A stretch of 64,000 bases of DNA, from positions 1-64,000 of the forward strand of contig NZ_BMMF01000001.1 of the NCBI RefSeq assembly GCF_014645695.1, read 5' to 3'. The notes below the pieces were generated by a model that did no database searches, had not been told where the DNA came from, and worked only from the letters and a program-made list of their open reading frames with translations. This document shows positions 59,364 through 64,000 of the stretch, in pieces. Position 1 is the first letter of the stretch, and every line of letters begins with the position of its first letter. Both the position numbers and the translations under genes were made by a program. Origin of the DNA: Salinarimonas ramus (GTDB taxonomy: Bacteria; Pseudomonadota; Alphaproteobacteria; Rhizobiales; Beijerinckiaceae).

Positions 59364-62045
59364 ATGGCGAACAAGATGCTGATCGACGCCTCGCACCCGG
59401 AAGAGACCCGGGTCGTGGTCGTCCGCGGGTCGAAGGTCGAGGAATTCGACTACGAATCCGCCAATCGCAGGCAGCTGCGCGGTAACATCTACCTGGCCAA
59501 GGTCACCCGGGTCGAGCCGTCCCTGCAGGCGGCCTTCGTCGAGTACGGCGGCAACCGGCACGGCTTCCTCGCCTTCAGCGAGATCCACCCGGACTACTAC
59601 CAGATCCCCGTCGCCGACCGTCAGGCGCTGATCGAGGACGAGGCCGCCGCCGAGCGCGAGCGCGAGAGCGAGGAGGAGAAGCGCTCCAAGCGTCGCTCCC
59701 GCTCCCGCAAGGCCAAGGGCGACGAGACCACGTCCGAGGAGACGGGCGGCGGAGACGACGACGAGAACGGCGACGACGAGGACAACGTCGAGCAGCTCGG
59801 CGGCGACGCGCTGGAGGAGATGCCCGAGCGTCCCCGCGCCCCGCGCAAGCAGTACAAGATCCAGGAGGTGATCAAGCGCCGCCAGATCCTGCTCGTCCAG
59901 GTCGTCAAGGAGGAGCGCGGCACCAAGGGCGCGGCGCTCACCACCTATCTCTCGCTCGCGGGTCGCTACTCGGTCCTGATGCCGAACACCGCGCGCGGCG
60001 GCGGCATCTCCCGCAAGATCACCTCGGCCGAGGACCGCAAGCGCCTCAAGACCATCGCGCAGGACCTCGAGGTGCCCGACGGGATGGGCGTCATCCTGCG
60101 CACGGCCGGCGCCTCGCGCACCAAGGCCGAGATCAAGCGGGACTTCGAGTACCTGATGCGCGCCTGGGAGAACGTGCGCGAGCAGACGCTCTCCTCCACG
60201 GCCCCGGCGCTGACCTACGAGGAAGGCTCGCTGATCAAGCGCGCCATCCGCGACCTCTACAACAAGGACATCGACGAGGTCATCGTCTCGGGCGACGAGG
60301 GCTATCGCGAGGCCAAGGACTTCATGCGCATGCTCATGCCGAGCCATGCGAAGGTGGTGAAGGCCTACAAGGACCCGACCCCGCTCTTCGCGGCCTTCGG
60401 CGTCGAGGCGCAGCTCGATGCGATGTTCTCCAACCAGGTTTCGCTCAAGTCCGGCGGCTACCTCGTCATCAACCCGACCGAGGCTCTGGTCTCCATCGAC
60501 GTGAACTCGGGACGCTCCACCCGCGAGCACAACATCGAGGACACGGCGCTCAAGACGAACCTCGAGGCCGCCGACGAGGTGGCGCGCCAGCTGCGCCTGC
60601 GCGACCTCGCGGGCCTCATCGTCATCGACTTCATCGACATGGAGGAGAAGCGCAACAACCGCGCGGTGGAGAAGCGCCTCAAGGATGCGCTCAAGACCGA
60701 CCGGGCGCGCATCCAGATCGGCCGGATCTCCTCCTTCGGCCTGCTCGAGATGTCGCGCCAGCGCATGCGCACGGGCGTGCTCGAGAGCTCGTCCGTCGTC
60801 TGCCCCACCTGCGCCGGCTCCGGCTTCGTGCGCGCGACGCCCTCCGTGGCGCTCTCGCTCGTGCGCGGCATCGAGGAGACGCTGCTCAAGGGCGCGACGC
60901 ACAATCTCAACGTCCGCACCCATTTCGCGGTGGCGTTCTACGTCCTGAACCAGAAGCGCGTGCACCTGCGCGAGCTCGAGGAGCGCTTCGGGGTCGCCAT
61001 CACCATCGTCGTCGACGAGACGCTCGACACCTCCACCGCCTACGCCATCGACAAGGCGGAGCCGGCGGCGGGCGGTGCCGGCCGCGCCACGGGCGTGCGG
61101 GCCGAGACCGTGCGCACCGTCGAGGTCGAGGAGGCCGAGGCCGTCGTCGTCGAGGAGGTCGAGGCGCGCGACGAGCCGGAGGAGCGCGAGGAGCGCGAGG
61201 AGCGCGACGCATCGGGCGAGGGCCGCAACAAGCGCCGCCGGCGCCGCCGTCGTCGCGGGCGCAGCAACGGCGAGGCGCGCGAGGGCGGCTACGACGCCTC
61301 CGATCGTCGCGATGACGAGGGCGACACCGGCGACGAGGGCGCCGAGGAGGCCGAAGGCTCCGAGGAGACCGTCTCCGCCGAAGGCGAGGGCTCGTCCGAC
61401 GGCGAGCGGCGCCGCGAGGGTCGCCGGCGCCGCGGGCGCCGTGGCGGGCGTCGCGATCGCCGCGACGTTCTGGCCGACGGTGCAGAGGGCGGCGAGGGCG
61501 ACGAGAGCGTCGCCTCCGAGGACGACGAGGATGCCGTCACCGCCGATCCGGTGACGGAGCCCGTCGCCGAACCGATCGCCGCCTCCGCGAGCGCGGACGA
61601 GACCGTCGGCGAGGTGCCCCCCGCCGAGGCGCCGGCCGCCACCGAGGCCGAAGCGGCTCCCGCCACCGAGGCCGAAGCGGCTCCCGCCGCCGAGGCCGAG
61701 GAGAAGCCGAAGAAGCCGCGCGCGCCGCGCAAGCGCCGTCCGCGCAAGGGAGAGGTCGAGGCGCAAGCCGCCGCGACCGAGGCCGTCGTCGAGACGCCGC
61801 CCGCGCCGGTCACCGTCGACGCGCCGGAGACCGCGAACGGCGCCGAGCCGGCCGCACCCGACGCGCCGCTCTCGGACGGTCTCGCCGACGGCGCGGCCGA
61901 ACCCGCGTCGACCGCGTCCTCGGACGAGGGCGAGAACCCGCCCGAGCCCGTCACCGTCGTGCTGACCCCGCCCGACCCGAACCGGCCCAAGCGCGCCGGC
62001 TGGTGGTCGCGGGCGAAGTCCGTCCTCACGGGCGACGAGAGCTGA
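59364..62045 (+). CDS. rne: Ribonuclease E
   Basis: An 893-residue endoribonuclease and degradosome scaffold. The start MANKMLIDASHPEETRVVVV is the normal alphaproteobacterial N-terminus. The S1 domain carries a charged insertion (about 90-155, acidic then basic runs), as in this class. Catalytic aspartates lie in SIDVNSGRST and IDFIDME; the zinc-link is CPTCAGSG. From about residue 600 the protein is disordered, alternating Glu/Asp-rich and Arg-rich patches ([14 protein letters not shown]), and contains a tandem ATEAEAAP repeat. The C-terminus DPNRPKRAGWWSRAKSVLTG is a typical conserved end that may bind a partner. A strong terminator follows. Confidence 0.95.
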   Translation: MANKMLIDASHPEETRVVVVRGSKVEEFDYESANRRQLRGNIYLAKVTRVEPSLQAAFVEYGGNRHGFLAFSEIHPDYYQIPVADRQALIEDEAAAERERESEEEKRSKRRSRSRKAKGDETTSEETGGGDDDENGDDEDNVEQLGGDALEEMPERPRAPRKQYKIQEVIKRRQILLVQVVKEERGTKGAALTTYLSLAGRYSVLMPNTARGGGISRKITSAEDRKRLKTIAQDLEVPDGMGVILRTAGASRTKAEIKRDFEYLMRAWENVREQTLSSTAPALTYEEGSLIKRAIRDLYNKDIDEVIVSGDEGYREAKDFMRMLMPSHAKVVKAYKDPTPLFAAFGVEAQLDAMFSNQVSLKSGGYLVINPTEALVSIDVNSGRSTREHNIEDTALKTNLEAADEVARQLRLRDLAGLIVIDFIDMEEKRNNRAVEKRLKDALKTDRARIQIGRISSFGLLEMSRQRMRTGVLESSSVVCPTCAGSGFVRATPSVALSLVRGIEETLLKGATHNLNVRTHFAVAFYVLNQKRVHLRELEERFGVAITIVVDETLDTSTAYAIDKAEPAAGGAGRATGVRAETVRTVEVEEAEAVVVEEVEARDEPEEREEREERDASGEGRNKRRRRRRRRGRSNGEAREGGYDASDRRDDEGDTGDEGAEEAEGSEETVSAEGEGSSDGERRREGRRRRGRRGGRRDRRDVLADGAEGGEGDESVASEDDEDAVTADPVTEPVAEPIAASASADETVGEVPPAEAPAATEAEAAPATEAEAAPAAEAEEKPKKPRAPRKRRPRKGEVEAQAAATEAVVETPPAPVTVDAPETANGAEPAAPDAPLSDGLADGAAEPASTASSDEGENPPEPVTVVLTPPDPNRPKRAGWWSRAKSVLTGDES
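61638..61685 (+). repeat. 24-bp tandem repeat inside rne
   Basis: Two identical 24-bp units (61638-61661 and 61662-61685, starting GCCACCGAGGCCGAAGCGGC) plus a partial third encode ATEAEAAP-ATEAEAAP-AAEAE in the disordered C-terminal region of RNase E. In-frame copy number changes here would alter linker length without breaking the enzyme. Confidence 0.85.
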
Positions 62046-62069
62046 TCGCTCGACCATCGCATGAAGAAG

Positions 62070-62097
62070 AGCCCGCACGGCATGGACCGTGCGGGCT
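62070..62097 (+). terminator. Rho-independent terminator of rne
   Basis: AGCCCGCACGG-CATGGA-CCGTGCGGGCT forms a perfect 11-bp stem with a 6-nt loop, followed by TTTTC, 24 bp after the rne stop. It lies between convergent rne and rsmI; the T-run favours the rne direction. Confidence 0.9.
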
Positions 62098-62120
62098 TTT
62101 TCATGGGCCGGAGCAGACGC

Positions 62121-63062
62121 TCAGGCGCCTTTCGAAAGAGCCAGCGCGCGGGCGTAGACCTCGCGCTTCGGCAGGCCCGTCTCGGCGGCGACGAGGGCGG
62201 CGGCGTCCTTGATCGAGTGGCTCGCCAGCGCCCGATGGAGGGCGGCGTCGAGCCCGCTCTCGGCCTCCTCGCGCTTGGTGTCCTCAGACGCCTCCCCGAT
62301 CAGGACGACGATCTCGCCCTTGGGCGGGCCTTCCTGCGCGAACTCGGCGGCGAGGCTCTCCAGCGTTCCGCGGCGCACCGTCTCGAACATCTTCGTCAGC
62401 TCGCGCGCGACGACGGCCCGTCGCGGCCCGAGCACGGCGGCCCCGTCCGCCAGCATCTCCGGCAGGCGATGGGGCGATTCGAACAGGAGCAGCGTTCCCG
62501 GTATGCCGGCGAGCGCCTCGAGCCGCGCCCGACGCGCGCCGCTCTTCGCCGGCAGGAACCCTTCGAAGAAGAAGCGGTCCGACGGCAGCCCGGAGACGAC
62601 GAGCGCCGAGAGGATGGCGGAGGGCCCGGGAATCGGCACGACGCGGAGCCCCTCCCCGATCGCCTCCTGCACGAGCTTGTAGCCGGGGTCCGAGACGAGC
62701 GGCGTGCCCGCGTCCGAGACCAGCGCCAGCGCCTGGCCCTCGCGGACGCGCTGGAGCATGCGCTCGCGCACGCCCTCCCCGGAATGCTCGTGATAGGACA
62801 CGAGCGGCGTCGTGATGCCGTAATGCGCCAGCAGATGGCGGGTCACCCGCGTGTCCTCGGCGAGCACGGCGTCCGCGGCGGCGAGCGTCGCCAGCGCGCG
62901 GAAGCTCACGTCCGAGAGGTTTCCGATGGGGGTCGCGACGACGTAGAGGCCCGGCTCCAGCGGCTCGGCCTCGGCGGCGAGGCCGAAGGCCGTGAAGACG
63001 CCGCCCTCCCCGCGCCCGGGCTTGGGTGCGCGGCGCGTGCGGTTGTCGATGGGACGCGGCAT
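62121..63062 (-). CDS. rsmI: 16S rRNA (cytidine-1402-2'-O)-methyltransferase RsmI
   Basis: A 313-residue SAM-dependent methyltransferase that modifies C1402 in the decoding centre. Signature blocks are LYVVATPIGNLSDVSFRAL, AEDTRVTRHLL, YHEHS, VSDAGTPLVSDPG and PIPGPSAILSAL. An N-terminal basic lead of about 38 residues is longer than in E. coli. It is divergent from the PBP activator gene, a conserved alphaproteobacterial arrangement. Confidence 0.95.
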   Translation of the reverse strand: MPRPIDNRTRRAPKPGRGEGGVFTAFGLAAEAEPLEPGLYVVATPIGNLSDVSFRALATLAAADAVLAEDTRVTRHLLAHYGITTPLVSYHEHSGEGVRERMLQRVREGQALALVSDAGTPLVSDPGYKLVQEAIGEGLRVVPIPGPSAILSALVVSGLPSDRFFFEGFLPAKSGARRARLEALAGIPGTLLLFESPHRLPEMLADGAAVLGPRRAVVARELTKMFETVRRGTLESLAAEFAQEGPPKGEIVVLIGEASEDTKREEAESGLDAALHRALASHSIKDAAALVAAETGLPKREVYARALALSKGA

Positions 63063-63235
63063 GACGGGTGCGATCCGTTTTTCTGGTGTGAAAGGGCGGC
63101 CTGCGGGCTGGGCAGGGCCGCGCGCTTAAGTAAAAATTGCGTCAACGCCGATCCCGTGTCACGAAACGCCGGGACGATACGCGACGCGCGGGCGGCACCT
63201 TAGGCCGACCGCGGGAGACGAGGAAAGGGTAGCGT

Positions 63236-64000
63236 ATGGACGCGTACGGGCAGATCGCATCGCGCCGCGTCGCCACGGCGACGCGCGGCGGCGGCATCGG
63301 ACGGGCGATGCGCGGGGCGCTCGCGGGCCTCGCGACGCTGGCTCTCGCCGCCTGCACGACGCCGCTGACCGGGGGCGACAATCCCTTCGCGGCGGGCCCG
63401 ACGCCCGCGGCGCCCGCGGGCGAGCGTCTGAGCGAGGGCAGCGTGCCGGTCGCCATGCTGCTGCCGCTCACCGGTGCCGGGCAGGGCCAGGCGGCGGCGG
63501 AGGACATGCGCAACGCGGCGAGGCTCGCGCTCTCGGAGTTCAACACGCCCGACATCCGCCTCACCGTCTACGACACGAGCGGCACGCCCGAAGGCGCGAG
63601 CGCGGCGGCCCAGGCCGCGCTCTCCGAGGGCTCGGAGCTGATCATCGGCCCGCTCTTCGCCGGATCCGTCCAGGCCGCCGGTCAGGTCGCGCAATCGCGC
63701 AACGTGCCGGTCCTCGCCTTCTCGACGGACGCGACGGTGGCGAGCCGCGGCGTCTACCTGATGGGCTTCCTGCCCCAGCCGGAGGTGGAGCGCGTCATCG
63801 ACTACGCCGCGCAGAACGGCCGGCGCGCGGTGGCGGCGCTGATCCCGCAGACGACCTACGGCAACGTGGTGGAGGCGCAGTTCCGCGAGACGGCGGCGCG
63901 GCGCGGCGTGCGCGTCGTGCAGGTGGAGCGCTATCCTGCCGGCCAGCCTCAGCAGGCGGTGACGCGCATCGCCGGCGTCGCCGCGGGCGCCGCCCCGCAG
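63236..64000 (+). CDS. Penicillin-binding protein activator (LpoA-like), 5' part
   Basis: The frame from the ATG at 63236 runs off the window edge (255 codons seen). After a basic cytosolic lead of about 24 residues, a lipoprotein signal reads ALAGLATLALAAC, with the lipobox cysteine near residue 38. A Pro/Ala linker leads into a type I periplasmic-binding-protein fold (VPVAMLLPLTGAGQ, then IIGPLFAGSVQAAGQVAQ). This is the penicillin-binding protein activator family, related to the C-terminal domain of LpoA, outer-membrane lipoproteins that stimulate class A PBPs. The divergent neighbour rsmI supports the call. An ATG 24 codons in is an alternative start. The window also holds two class A PBPs. 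Confidence 0.87.
   Translation, partial: MDAYGQIASRRVATATRGGGIGRAMRGALAGLATLALAACTTPLTGGDNPFAAGPTPAAPAGERLSEGSVPVAMLLPLTGAGQGQAAAEDMRNAARLALSEFNTPDIRLTVYDTSGTPEGASAAAQAALSEGSELIIGPLFAGSVQAAGQVAQSRNVPVLAFSTDATVASRGVYLMGFLPQPEVERVIDYAAQNGRRAVAALIPQTTYGNVVEAQFRETAARRGVRVVQVERYPAGQPQQAVTRIAGVAAGAAPQ

Noticed and set aside
59208-62078. A 956-codon minus-strand frame opposite rne
   Set aside because: Pure antisense of the RNase E coding sequence; composition dominated by Arg, Leu, Gly and Asp.

Overview
The window is a GC-rich piece of an alphaproteobacterial chromosome, most likely order Hyphomicrobiales (Rhizobiales). The evidence is the strong G/C third-position bias, the alphaproteobacterial neighbourhood mrcA-amiC-rne, a Rhizobiales-type second class A PBP followed by a DUF1214/DUF1254 pair, an ExoR-like Sel1 protein, a CtrA-type TTAA-N7-TTAA box, and palindromic intergenic repeats of the kind scattered through these genomes. 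I cannot name the genus; Methylobacteriaceae, Salinarimonadaceae and Beijerinckiaceae are plausible. I saw no rRNA, tRNA, insertion sequence, prophage or CRISPR array. Genes are packed tightly, with many ATGA or GTGA start/stop overlaps.

Layout. 0-6.5 kb: acetamidase/formamidase, an AI-2E family exporter, an unrecognised two-gene minus-strand operon, a PilZ-tailed chemoreceptor and a YcgN-type cysteine-cluster protein. 6.8-12.2 kb: a class A PBP behind a CtrA-like box, the DUF1214/DUF1254 pair, and cytochrome c maturation genes ccmC-ccmD-ccmG (no ccmAB here). 12.2-28.7 kb: an apparent catabolic locus. A LeuCD-type hydro-lyase is divergent from a HutC-type GntR regulator. Behind the regulator come a complete branched-chain-amino-acid-type ABC importer, a MmgE/PrpD protein, an isocitrate lyase/PEP mutase superfamily lyase, both hydantoinase/oxoprolinase subunits, an isochorismatase-like hydrolase lacking the cysteine, and an FAD-dependent dehydrogenase. 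Three palindromic repeat elements sit inside this locus.

28.7-44 kb: ExoR-like protein and ilvD; an AurF-like diiron oxygenase paired with an aminoacyl-tRNA-synthetase-like ligase; a membrane-anchored AraC regulator divergent from an exported alpha/beta hydrolase; an ABC-2 type exporter pair; isovaleryl-CoA dehydrogenase; a PAS-GGDEF-EAL protein; an SDR; a Nudix hydrolase. 44-64 kb: mostly housekeeping, namely nagA, murA, a lyxose/mannose isomerase, dnaB, alr, radA, cvpA, purF, an SDR, mrcA, amiC, rne, rsmI and the start of an LpoA-like PBP activator.

Two parts deserve most attention. One is the 12-29 kb locus, whose enzyme mix (importer, ATP-dependent lactam opening, hydro-lyases, a C-C lyase, a flavoprotein) suggests degradation of a cyclic amide or substituted dicarboxylate that I cannot identify. 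The other is the 31.7-33.5 kb pair of diiron N-oxygenase-like protein and tRNA-synthetase-like ligase, which looks like a compact amino-acid-modifying module. All family calls come from motif recognition by eye; no database search was possible.
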